From NCBI GenBank assembly GCA_905116865.2, contig CAJHNH020002552.1, forward strand, positions 1-64,000: a stretch of DNA of 64,000 nt, written 5' to 3'. Below the pieces are notes generated by a model that was not told where the DNA came from, did not search any database, and saw only the letters and a list, made by a program, of their open reading frames with translations. Numbering within the stretch: position 1 is the stretch's first letter; the number at the start of each line of letters is the position of its first letter. Source of the stretch: Candidula unifasciata. Lineage: Eukaryota > Mollusca > Gastropoda > Stylommatophora > Geomitridae. This document shows, one piece after another, positions 11,418 through 24,400 of this stretch. Position numbers and translations under genes: made by a program.

Positions 11418-11510
11418 CTATTGACTATTCTCAGCAACTGCATCTATCGACGGCCTTCTTTTCTGGTGAGGTTTATCACATCCGTCAGCAGCTTTTCTTT
11501 TCGCCACAGA
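11418..11510 (-). CDS. CHEK2: CHEK2 exon 16 (C-terminal NLS and stop)
   Basis: The last coding exon, 93 bases including TAG at 11418-11420. It begins in phase 0 after ttttcag and encodes K-R-K (448-450), ten residues, then K-R-R-P (461-464), a classic bipartite nuclear localisation signal in the same place as the basic tail of human CHK2. Confidence 0.9.
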   Translation of the reverse strand, partial: SVAKRKAADGCDKPHQKRRPSIDAVAENSQ

Positions 11511-14500
11511 CTGAAAATAGAATGAAAATTCAATCACAACCATAACTTGTTCAAATATATTTTTGTTTAAATCACAGGAGAAAAACATGTTGAAAACTAA
11601 AAACTAACAACTACAGTTGAAATTATAGTCACATCTTGTATTTTTCTTTTTCTGTTTGTTTCGCAATCTGAGCTTTGAGGTCACTGCTGCTTATATCACA
11701 CACTTCCATTCATTTCTGTGACTGGCCTTCTCCAAGTGTCTGTAGGACTGCCTGTATATTATCCTCCACTGTCGTGTTAGTCTAGTCTATCTCATGGTGT
11801 TCTCCCATTGAAAACGTGGAGACAGGCATGCTCTGTGCAGAGTGGCAAGCATCGCTTCAGAGGTCCTGGGTAGTTAGCATCCTCTGGATACTTTCTCCAG
11901 TTGATGCCGGTGTGTTGGGAAACAAGCAGGCAGACAGGCTGGCCAGTTCTGCACATCTTGGGCGTGAACTGATGTATGACAAGCTAGATGTTGTGAGGTC
12001 ATTTTGAGAGCATGTATACAGTGCAGAGATACAAACAGATCATTACGGCTTGCAGGAAGTTACCAGGAGATCTGGCTGACATTCAATATTCAAGGAAAAG
12101 GCGAGACGGATGTACAGTCAGACTGTTACTGGTACCATCAGAACTAGAACTCTTCACTTGCTGCTAAAGATGCTGATGGAGCGCTTATTGGAGTGTCCCA
12201 AGTGCTATGATGTCGACATCCTATTCAACTCTTTTCCTTATGCACTTTTTATCTCCTGATTATCAGCATTCTCTCTTTATTAAATTTACTGGATTCAAAA
12301 ATTATATATCTAAACAACAATCAGTAGTCCCTTTACGGGACACAATTTTTCATTATTTTAAAGCCCCACCCAGGCTGTAGTCAGGGGCCCTATTCATTAT
12401 TTTAAAGCCCCACCCAGGCTGTTGTCAGGGGCCCTATTCATTATTTTAAAGCCCCACCCAGGCTGTAGTCAGGGGCCCTATTCATTATTTTAAAGCCCCA
12501 CCCAGGCTGTAGTCAGGGGCCCTAATATAACCTAACAGTCGAACAGGGTTTCTGGGACCTCTCCCCGGGTGATTCTCATCAGCATGGTGGCTCTTTGTGT
12601 CACCAGGTATCTATCGCTCGGTGGGTATCCTGGTAGGGGTTGAACCTCACTCACTTATAAATATAAATGAAATTCTTGCCATACTTAACACACAGCTACA
12701 ACATTCAAGCCACGACTACGCCAAAAACATTAACGTAACTTACCAGTTTAATAGAGCCCATAGTATCAACTTAACCAGTTTAATAGAGCCCATAGTATCA
12801 ACTTAACCAGTTTAATAGAGCCCATAGTATCAACTTATCAGTTTAATAGAGCCCATAGTATCAACTTACCAGTTTAATAGAGCCCATAGTATCAACTTAT
12901 CAGTTTAATAGAGCCCATAGTATCAACTTAACCAGTTTAATAGAGCCCATAGTATCAACTTATCAGTCTAATAGAGCCCATAGTATCAACTTATCAGTCT
13001 AATAGAGCCCATAGTATCAACTTACCAGTTTAATAGAGCCCATAGTATCAACTTACCAGTTTATTAGAGCCCTTAGTATCAACTTACCAGTTTCATAGAG
13101 CCCTTAGTATCAACTTACCAGTTTATTAGAGCCCTTAGTATCAACTTACCAGTTTCATAGAGCCCATAGTATCAACTTACCAGTTTATTAGAGCCCTTAG
13201 TATCAACTTACCAGTTTCATAGAGCCCTTAGTATCAACTTACCAGTTTATTAGAGCCCTTAGTATCAACTTACCAGTTTCATAGAGCCCATAGTATCAAC
13301 TTACCAGTTTCATAGAGCCCATAGTATCAACTTACCAGTTTCATAGAGCCCATAGTATCAACTTACCAGTTTATTAGAGCCCTTAGTATCAACTTACCAG
13401 TTTTATAGAGCCCTTAGTATCAACTTATCAGTTTATTAGAGCCCTTAGTATCAACTTACCAGTTTAATAGAGCCCATAGTATCAACTTACCAGTTTCATA
13501 GAGCCCATAGTATCAACTTACCAGTTTAATAGAGCCCATAGTATCAACTTACCAGTTTAATAGAGCCCTTAGTATCAACTTACCAGTTTAATAGAGCCCA
13601 TAGTATCAACTTACCAGTTTCATAGAGCCCATAGTATCAACTTACCAGTTTAATAGAGCCCATAGTATCAACTTACCAGTTTAATAGAGCCCTTAGTATC
13701 AACTTACCAGTTTAATAGAGCCCTTAGTATCAACTTACCAGTTTAATAGAGCCCATAGTATCAACTTACCAGTTTAATAGAGCCCATAGTATCAGAATCT
13801 CCATACATTATTGTATTAGCTCTTGTTCTCATTTCATTATCCTGTGAGGCAGGTTAAAAAATTTTTTTTTAGAAAAGAAAAAAAAAAACTGGGTTAGAAA
13901 AAAAACTGGTTAAGAAAACAAAACAACAACTTGCTATTTGAATAGATTATGAAATATGACTTGTCAATTCTCAAAAAAATTTGGAGAAATGTTCTAATTC
14001 TATTTTTTTAAGGCTCAGCAGAAATTATATAAAGTACAAATTTTGTTTTGAGCAAGATACGCCAGAGTCAAAGGGTTGAAAAGCCATCTCCACAATAAAG
14101 GTTGGCTGTGGTATACCCTCTTGACCTGGTTGCACACTCATTGAGGAAAAAGACTGGAACTTCGAATTGAAATGTTCAAGAAAAATTCTAAGAATAGTAT
14201 GGATCAGGAAAAGAAGTTGAACATCAAGGAGAACTGGCTCATAAACAGCATCCTGTCACGAAAGTTGAAGTATTTTGGCCACATCAAGCCTCATGGTGGC
14301 TTGGGAAAGACGGTGATGGAAGGTGCAGTTTGTGGAAGGTGAGGCAGGGGTCGACCACCCGGAAGATGGAAACAAGACATTAAAGATGCATTAGCATTAA
14401 AAGCACATGGGGCCGGAGAGCTGGCTAGGGAAAGGGATACTTTCAGGGGTGCTATGAAGAGAGTGACGTCCTGTAAAGGACCTGCTGACTGATGATGATT

Positions 14501-17500
14501 TATGAAGACTATATCAAGAATACTCAAACTCAAGTCTTTAGGAAAATATCCTGTTTAGAAATAGTGAGCATAAAACATGTGGTCAAATTAAGTAAAGACT
14601 TTTTACATTTTACTTTCCGTGGTGCCTCAGGCATATGATGCTAGATCCATATTTTTAATAGACTGATCAACACTCAATGGGTGAGGAAGTCAACATCGAA
14701 ACGACTGCTTTTACTTGCCAAAACTTTACCTGGAACCCCTTTTAGACTGGGTTGACTTGTGAATGAAGGTAATTTTAAAATAAAATTCAACTTGATGTGG
14801 ATTTGAACCCAAGACCTTTAGGCATCTAGATCGACACACGGCTTCCTGTTAAAATGGACGCTAGACAGCGGCGCTGTTCGGAGCGGAGGCAAATGTTTTG
14901 CTTCTGTCGGACGGTGGCCGATGCATTTTTGCTCCATTTGTAGACTGGATATAGTTTCGTCGCCCAGCTTCTGAGTTGAATGCATGGCGTGACCCTGTGA
15001 GCTGCGGATTGCATTTCGGAATGTTTTTTCGACCGTGACCAACGTGGTGTGAATTGTAGATTCAGAAAATGGTGCGATGCCTGTCGTGCGATGCTGGCGG
15101 GGCCCGTATTAAAATTGATCGCACGGGCAACTGCTGATCTGTTGACGAAAGATGATGAACTGCATTTCTAATGTTGGACTGTTTGTGTTAGCACTTCGGA
15201 TGGCTACCATATGCGTTAATGCGAGTGTATGCTAGATATGCTGAGACAGCAGTCTGTCAATCTTTCCACAAGGGACTGTGATAAACATTCTGGGTGTTTT
15301 TCGCTGGCACAGGAGCGGAGCAAAGATGGGGCGACCCGTTTGCTATGAAGCTGAAACTAAGACTACCAGGCATCTAGCACCTATGGCTCCCCAAGACATA
15401 TAGTCCCTAGACCCTAATTTTCAAAGACCAATCAGCATTCAATGGGTAATATGGTCAGTGATCACCTTGCTAAGCTCCATGAAAGACATGATCTATCTCT
15501 TGAGTGAGTTGAAGTGTCCTGTAGAGAAAGACATTGACTGACTTCTGGTGTCTCTATGATAGTGGCCAGGTTACCCAGAATCTTCGATGACCAACTTGCT
15601 AAGCTCCGTGAAAGACACAAGCCATCTTTTAAGTGACTTTCCCGTGGAAAAAAGAACTTAGTGTGTCCCAAGGACAGAGGACCACTTACTAAGAAACTTC
15701 AGTGACCGACGGTTACTGAGATTTCTGTCAAACTATTAAGGTTTTGATTTGCAGCCTCCTCATATATGATCTGATAAAGATCACACATCACATTATCTCA
15801 CAAACAGCAAAACTTCACAAACTTACCAAAAGCCATGGATGATTTAGGATATCTGCAGATGTGATTCTTTTGTCTGGATCAACTACCAGCATTTGTTTGA
15901 TCAAATCAACAGCTGTCAAAACAAAAAGATAAATTACAATCTTGTGTAGTTAGGACACAGTAAAAGTAAGTTGCCTGCACCTGCACCGACTCCACCTTTC
16001 TCCTTTCGTGACCTTTTAGCTCGTGCACTGCAGAGGGTGGACCTGCATAATACAACAGGACTCAGACGGTCCTCAGAGACAACAGCATGCGATGAACACA
16101 TCACAGTCTTCTATCACAGCAATCCATTGTTCTCAAACAAGGTGTTTTATCAATATAACATGCATCCACATAATCTTAATTACTCACTGTCACAAGCAGT
16201 CTGCTGAGAAACCATCGAACCGGCTGCTTTGAAATCCCAGCTAAGTGATTTTGTGTAGTATTGTTTGATTTGTATGTGCTGATGAAGGCTCCATAGCCGC
16301 AACGTTCACATTTTGTTTGTATTTGTTACATTGTGAAGCTTGCTAATAATATACTTTTTGTTCAGTTTTATATCTTTTCTTGACACTGTCACAAGCAGAA
16401 ATGGAAGACATCTTCTAGTTCACTACAAAACATCCATGAAGCTTTCCCTTCACAAATAAATCTATTAAGCCGCACCAACAAACTGTCATCTAATCACAAT
16501 TTGCTGTTTCATTCAGCCCAGACTAGATTTTGATACACAGCTAAGCATACCACTTGAGGCCTTACTTACAACGGAACCCACAACTTTTTCTCCAATTATA
16601 TATCTCTTTTTGGTGCGTACGCACACACACATACAGACACACAAACTCATACATACACACACCTTCACATAAACACACACATACATTCACACACACATAT
16701 TTACACACATACCTACATACACACACATATCATGTGTAAAGTAAATATGCCCAGTCCTCGTGCCCCATTCCTTTAAGACTGTGATGATCTATTTTCTCTC
16801 ACTCCAAAAAGACGCTGACCACATCAAGCTTCTTATGCATCAATTTCTCTACAAAACTTTCTGCAGAGAAATTGCAGGTATTTTCTCACCTGTTGATGAT
16901 ACATTTTTCCAATACTGCTTCAGAAATGTATAATGTCCTTCCATGATCTGCTTTGGAAGGTCCATATCTTCACGTTCATCAGAAAATGGCGAGTATCCTG
17001 ACAACCTTTATTGAAGAGCAAAAAAGTTTAACTTTCTGTCAAGGGCATTTGTTACTTAACTACTAATTTTTTAAATTTTCTATTCTATCTCTATGTGGGT
17101 TCCTGCGCCCCATGTGGGGGATGGGGGGGGGGGGAGGTGGAGGAGAGAAGAACAGATCTACTGAACACACCCCCCCTCCTCCCGCAAGCATATCGTAATA
17201 GTTGACTAACCATACAAGCTCCCCCCTTTCATCAGTAGCCAAGGAAGAGTTGTCATACTACTAGTACCATCTGGACCTGATTAAAAATTCGGCTGTTTTT
17301 CCCTGAGGGTAGAAAATCTGTCAGACCCTCTGTTCACCCCCTAGCTCCATACTCTGCTTCATTTGATCCCAGAGACATTTCACTGTGTCCGCTTCATCAT
17401 AAAGCAACTAATCTATCAGCCTGCTCGTTACCACATACACCTGAATGTCAAAACATATAGTATGTCAATGAATAGAATGTGAGATGCACAGAGTATGAGA

Positions 17501-20500
17501 CGGACTAACAGTTAACAGCCTGATGGCAGTAACTGCAAAGGGGCTAGTTTAATCTTATTCTGCAATCTGTGGAACCATTTTCCACAGTGAATAAAAAAAA
17601 TACTACTGTCATCTCACTACAGAATACATGCCATTTTAAACATATAGTGCTGGGAAGGCTAACCCGGTCAACAAATGCCTGCAGAAGTCGGATGTGCTGG
17701 CCGAAAGGTGCAAGTATTGCAGTCATTTGTAAACGGACACAACACAATTACATCTTCGGATGAAAGCAGAAGAAGAAGAAACATATAGTGTATTTCCCTC
17801 TTGATTCATTACAATTATTATACTAAGAATCAGGGCGTATTTACTCAGAATTCTGACCGTATGCAACAAGACACAGTACTGGTGCCTTTTCTGTTTTTTA
17901 AAGGCATCCTTTTTCATCAGTACTGTAATGGATACTTTATGGCATGGACAGGCACCTTTGATTAGATATCTTGTGGTGAGTACCAGCACCAGAAAAAAAA
18001 AAGCCTCAGCTCAGAATTATTGTTTCCATTTGGGTACAATCAGAGCACATTTCAGTGTTTGTAATATATGGTTGTTGTCAATAATGTTTATTACTATCTA
18101 TTAAAAGATTAATGGGAGTCGCCGTGGCAGAGCGGCTAGACGCTCACTGCGGATCGGAAGGTCGTGGGTTCGCTCCCTGGCAGAGCCGGACTTGTTCAAA
18201 AAATTACCTTGACTTCCAGGTCGACCCAGCCTTAAGTGGATACCGGGTGCAGTCTCGGGAAGTAAAGGCAGCCAGCGTGATGCTGATCATATCACCCATC
18301 TTGGGCTGATTGATCTATAAAAATATAGGTCTAGCCCTATATGCCTGAGCTACAAGGTTTGTCAAAATAGAATGAGTCAATTAGTAAAATGCAAAGTAGA
18401 AGTGGTCTCCCTCATGTGGGTTCTGGGGTCCCATAGAGGGGGCAAACAAGAATAGACCCATTGCCTGCCCAATAGCATGTCGTAAGAGACAACTAATTGG
18501 CAGCTTCCTTCAAAGTCAGAATACATCTGCCTGAGAAGCAAGGAACCAACAGACTGCATGCAAATGAGTCAGACCTGTGAAACAGATGTACACGCAACAC
18601 TCAGGTTCTGGAACAGGACTGGAGTCGAGAAGTGGACAAACAACCAGAACTTTCGGCCGGAGTTTACAGCCGGTGAACGCAAAGAAGAAGAAGAATTGGT
18701 CTGCTTGTGAAGAGTGTTGGCAGTTGCTGGGGCTGCATTCTAATGAGAAAGCCAAATCATTTTATCTTGTTTCTCAATGAATAGTTTATGGTTTTGCTCC
18801 CAGTCTGTGTGTCAGTATCATTTCTCACTTTGTCACAGATGGTTAAGTTGTGGGCTTTTCTCTGGTATCTCAGTTGTTATATAAGTGCACTGGCTCACTG
18901 GCATCTTGTTTCAGTGATATTTAGTGGCAATGGTGGAAATTGACGATGATGAAGATGTTATAGCCTGTAGCATAATATAACACTATCGTCTGGAAAGATG
19001 CCGCCGAGTTTGCTACTGCTTTCTAAATGGTTTAGCCCTCATGCCACCACAAAAATCAGTGCAAAGTAGTCTGTTACATCATGTGCAGGTGAGTTGGAAC
19101 CTTGGTATGCTAGAATTTTGAAACAGCGATCAATACACCTAAACCCCTAATGCCGAAAAAACCCTAAACTAAAACTTTAATATCTATTATCTAAGATATT
19201 AAAAAATACCAGTTATAACCCAGAAAGTTTTAACTGTTGATTCCGAACCCAGGTCCGTTGAAATTAATAATCTGTGCTCATAGCCTCTACAGCAGAGTCC
19301 AATGCAAAGCCTATGAGGAGTGGAAAAGCTCAAGAACTCACATGACAAACAAAATGACGCCCAAACTCCAACAGTCTATGGCTTTTGTGTATGAGCCACT
19401 GCCTGCGGTTAACAGGATTTCAGGAGCCAGGTAGGTCGGTGTCCCACAGAAGGTTTTCAGCATTGATCCGGCATCCACAAACTTAGACAGGCCAAAGTCT
19501 GTAACCTGAAGGAGATATTATCATACACCGTAATGGAAGCCCAAAGTCTGTAACCTGAAGGAGATAAATATCATACACCGTAATGGAAGCCGTCTATTCT
19601 CTCTGTCTCTCTGTGTGCACACATGCATGCACGTGCGTGCACATGATTCTTACTCTTCTTCAGCATTCCCTTGAGCCTCTAAGGTTCAGTGCTGCAGTTT
19701 TCCCTGTGTGGCTTCCAGGGCCAAACAAGAACTTTCTGCTGTAGTTTACAGACAATAAACGCAAAGAAGAAGACAGCTGCTGCAGATATCAACCACCTCC
19801 ATTGATCACTGCGACTGGCCTTGTCTCTCCGTTTGGTGACTCCAAGTGTCTGTCTGTCTCTCTGCCGAAATACTATCACATTAATTAAGACTTTTGTTTT
19901 TGTTTTAAAACTTACCTTGACTCCTAGGCTGACCGAACCTTAAAGGACTACCAGGTAATGAAACGCCCTGGGAAGTAAAAGTGACAGATTGTGATGTTGA
20001 CCCATTTACCCATCAGAGCATGTGCTCTTTTATTTATTGGTCAGTACTTCTCATATGGCAGCGTCTGTGGCTTAGGGGTTGCGAGTCCGACTCGTAATTC
20101 CAACGTACGGCGATTACCCACCTAGTGGCCTGCAAAAATATGGGTGCTCTTCCCATATGCCCGATGCACCTACTTTTTTTTGTTTTTACTCCTCACATGA
20201 CCGACATGATCAACTGGCTGGCGCTGCACCACGTGGTGGTAAATTGATGTATGACAAGTTAGATATTATAAGGGCCCTTTGGGAGCGAGTGAACAGTGCG
20301 GAGGCGCAAACAGATTATTATGGTCTGAGGAGAATGGCGCTGCGAGGAGTTACCAGGGGATCTGGCCGACGTCCAACACTCAGGGGAAGGATGAAACGGA
20401 TATACAATCAGACGGTTACTGGTACCATCAGAATTGGAACGCTTCGCTTGCTGCTGAAGATAGGGACAGACGGGTATTTATCTCTTTGCCTTCCTCTTGC

Positions 20501-21394
20501 TCTCTTCCCAGTTGTTACCAAGTTCTTGAGTTCGTTCCTTCTCATATGTTAAAAAAAAATACTGACTGCCTAAGTCTAATTGTTCTGATAAGTTTACAAC
20601 TTTTATCTGTCTCAATGAGGACTTCTTTTTCTTCTTTCACTTGAAATAGATTATCTCTATCTGCAATGTTGTCTCTAGTATGAACTTCACTGTCCTGAAG
20701 CTGCGCACCGGACCTGAAGCTGCGCACCGGACCTGAAGCTGTGCACCAGACCTGAAGTTACGCACCGGACCTGAAATTGCGCACCGGACCTGAAGCTGTG
20801 TACCGGACACAACTAAATGGTAGCCAGAATTTTCACATCTCAATGAGGACAGCTTCGTTTGTTTTTCCATCCTTCCATGATATTCTTTGCATTCTTCTCA
20901 GAAATCACATCTCTGTCCCGAGTCAATGTTTTTCAGCTGCAGTTACATAACCAAAATTGTTGTTGGCACCTTTCTGTCTTTCTAGACAACAGTGTTATAC
21001 TGTGGGATGGGGAGGCATGGGACTCACAGCCTATGGCGACGGCGAGTGTGACTAGCAAGACCCGCTTGTGTTAAGAAAAGTCTCTATAGCACAAAGCTTG
21101 GGCAGAAACGTAGAGACTTTGTGTCACCCATGCATCCTGATCCCTTCTCAGCCTGCCTTGTTTGCTGCAAACGAAAGGTAACAAAAAGAGATGTAAATTA
21201 CCTTTATCAATGTTTCCAGATCATCTGAGGCTAGCAGGATGTTCTCAGGCTGTGAAAACCACAAATAACTGTCAGAAAACAATCTTGAAAACTGAACAAC
21301 TGAGAAAAAATATATATGCATCTCATTTTAAAAAAAAAAAACAGTTTTCAAAAACAACATAAATAAACTTCCTTTAACTTCCAACAGTTTTTTT

Positions 21395-21486
<92 letters not shown>

Positions 21487-24400
21487 CTCAGGTCAGAAGA
21501 TTATCTGTTGCCCAGAATATGATGGCGTGTAGGGCAATTAGCAGGGTTGACAGATTGGCAGCTGCCATTCCTCTGTGTAGTGATCTACTTTACCCTAAGG
21601 TGGACATAGTGAAAGCTCTAGAAGATTAGGGTGCAAACAGCAGCAGAAACATAAAGCACCTTTTCCTGAAGAGAGTGATTCAGCAACGGATCTGGACCAT
21701 ACTCAACGCATCTAAGAAAAGATTGGTGGACTTTCCATCCGGTTGTCAATGGCATCATAAATCATGTGAATTCTTCAATGGTTAATGGTTTACTAATTTA
21801 AGAATCAACATCCCAGCACATTGGACATAGCCATAGATGCTGTATCTCCCGCAGCAAACGTCTTAAGGTGTAGATGATAACTGTTTTTGTAGTGCACTGA
21901 TTATACAACACTGTAATTCTCTTTTCCCAATACTCCCTCCATGCTGGATCTATATATTATTCCTCGTACATACATTGTTACAGATGTTTATTTCATTGGA
22001 CCTCGTGTCTTTTAACTCACAAATGGTCTTCAGAATGTCTTCTTTGCCCACGATGAGTGTTCCCAAAGCTATTGCACTTGCAGCCAAAAAATCTGCTCTT
22101 TAATTCCCTTGCACCCCTGCATATCCTTGACAGTATATCCATGTGTTACTTACTATAAAGGGTGTCGCCGCGGCCGAGCGGCTAGATGCTTGTCGCGGAT
22201 CAGAAGGTCGTGGGTTTGCTCCCTGGCGGAGACGGACTTTTTTCAAAAATGACCTTGGCTCCCAGGTCGACCCAGCCTTGAGTGGATACCGGGTGCAGTC
22301 CCGGGAAAGTAAAGGTGGCCGATGTGATGCTGACCACATCACCCATCTTGTACCGATTGGTCTATAAAAATATAGGTCTAGCCCTACATGCCCTATACAC
22401 CTAAAGGGCGTGGAAAAGGGCCCTTTACTTACTGTAAAGGCTAACGACGAAAAAAAAAGATGTGTGTGGAAATATTTAAAGTGCAGTTGTACCAATTCAT
22501 GACTCATTCATTCATCAAAGTACTTCACTGATGACTTGGAAAACTCACAAACACGTTAAGAGAGATTATGCTGCCTGTCTATCAGTATGGAACCTGACTA
22601 TCACTAGTCCCCAGTTCTTTAAATCCTAGAGTGAAAAATTGAAATCAAAAGTTCTAATAATACAACATGTGCAGGAGAACTCAGCACACTGGATTGAACT
22701 GCCTCACACCAGCAAGGAACATGGAGTAAATCAAAGCTGGATATGTGCGAAGAGAATGATATCTATTGCTACAATATGCAACGCTTCACACCATTAACTT
22801 CACCTTTGTCCCGGGACATGCTGAAATGAACAGGAAAAAAAAAAAGAGTGGATGTCCTCGCAGCTAATGCCTCTCTCAGAAGTGAAAATGACAAAAAGAA
22901 TGCTATGAAAGAGTCAATATGCGCTGAAGACCTTAAACATGAAGATAATGACTTCTCCCTGACAAGGAACCAAAGTTTGGGTATATCAATCGAAGCAGCG
23001 GGATGTGAAAACCATGAAAAAGCCCATAGCCGCTATCATCAACCAATACTAAAAAAAGTCGTCTACATAAACAGACTAAAGAGCCCGCTGTAAACAGACT
23101 AAAGAACATGCCATAAACAGACTAAAGAACATGCCGTAAACAGACCAAAGAGCATGCCGTAAACAGACTAAAGAGCATGCCGTAAACAGACTAAAGAGCA
23201 TGCCGTAAACAGACTAAAGAACATGCCGTAAACAGACTAAAGAGCATGCTTAGGAGACGATCAGAGCACTTATGGGTATGTTCAATGTGCAATGAAGATG
23301 ATCTTGAAATGAACAATTTCAATCAAAGAAGTTCTAAAAGCAACAAAAACATTGAGACAGTTTCTGCTAATCAACAGGCAGAAAGATTTTTTCACACCCC
23401 ATTTCAATGTTAATTCAGCCTTGGAAAGGTTCATTTTTGAGATGCCTGAGAAGCCTTGGTGTAATTACCATGTATATTTCATTTCTAATGCTTCATACGT
23501 TTACAGGAGAGTGGCTGCGGCGTTGGCTGCTAGACGCCCGCGTACGGATTGGAAAGTCGTGAGTTCGCATCCTGGTGGAGCCGGAGTTTTTTTAAGAAAT
23601 GACCTTGACTCCCAGGTTGACCCAGCCTTGAGTGGATACCAGGTGCAGTCCTGGGAAGTTGGCCGGCGTGATGCTGACCACATCACTCACCAAGTGCCGA
23701 TTGGTCTATAAAAATATAGGTCGAGCCCTATATTCCCAATACACCTAAAGGTGTGGAAAGGGGACCTTTTACTTTACTTTATACATTTACAGCATTATCC
23801 ACAATGTGATTATTCTTCAGTGACTTGAATAAGGATGATAATTCTAACTCAACCAACAAAAACACAAAATATTTTACCTTTAAATCTCGATGTGTGATGC
23901 CTTCGTCATGTAAGTACTGCATATGGGGAAAATACAGATATGAAAGAATTCTCAAACAGCTGTAGATATATATATTAAGGCAGACAAGCATACTGACAGA
24001 TGGATAAACCAGTAGGCACATAGGTAAGTAGACAGGGGAAGAAACTTAGGTAAATAGATAGGCTGGCAGGAATGTAGACAAGTAGGTAGGTAGATATGCA
24101 GGTTTAGAGGTGTGCAGTTAGGGAGGGCAGCAATACGTAGGTACATAAGCAGACAGATAGGTAACCTAGTTGATGTAAAAAGTACGTGATAATTTTCTTA
24201 CACTTATTCTTTCCTGAAACCTCATACGTGGTTTGCTATGTTGCCACAATATTCGTATTTTATGTCAAGGTTATTCTCACTCCTCATCTCTGACAAAACA
24301 TGTACACATGAATAGGTCACAAGTCATCCATTCTTTTCATTGTTGCCAGATTTCTATTGCCTACCTAAGCCTTTTTTTGTTGCTGCCTTCAACAATAATC

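Noticed and set aside
12742..13793. CRISPR-like array
   Set aside because: Units are contiguous 31-bp tandem repeats without unique spacers, and the context is a eukaryotic intron.
18114..18190. Functional tRNA gene
   Set aside because: Same reasoning: it is the head of SINE family A, repeated many times with a common body.
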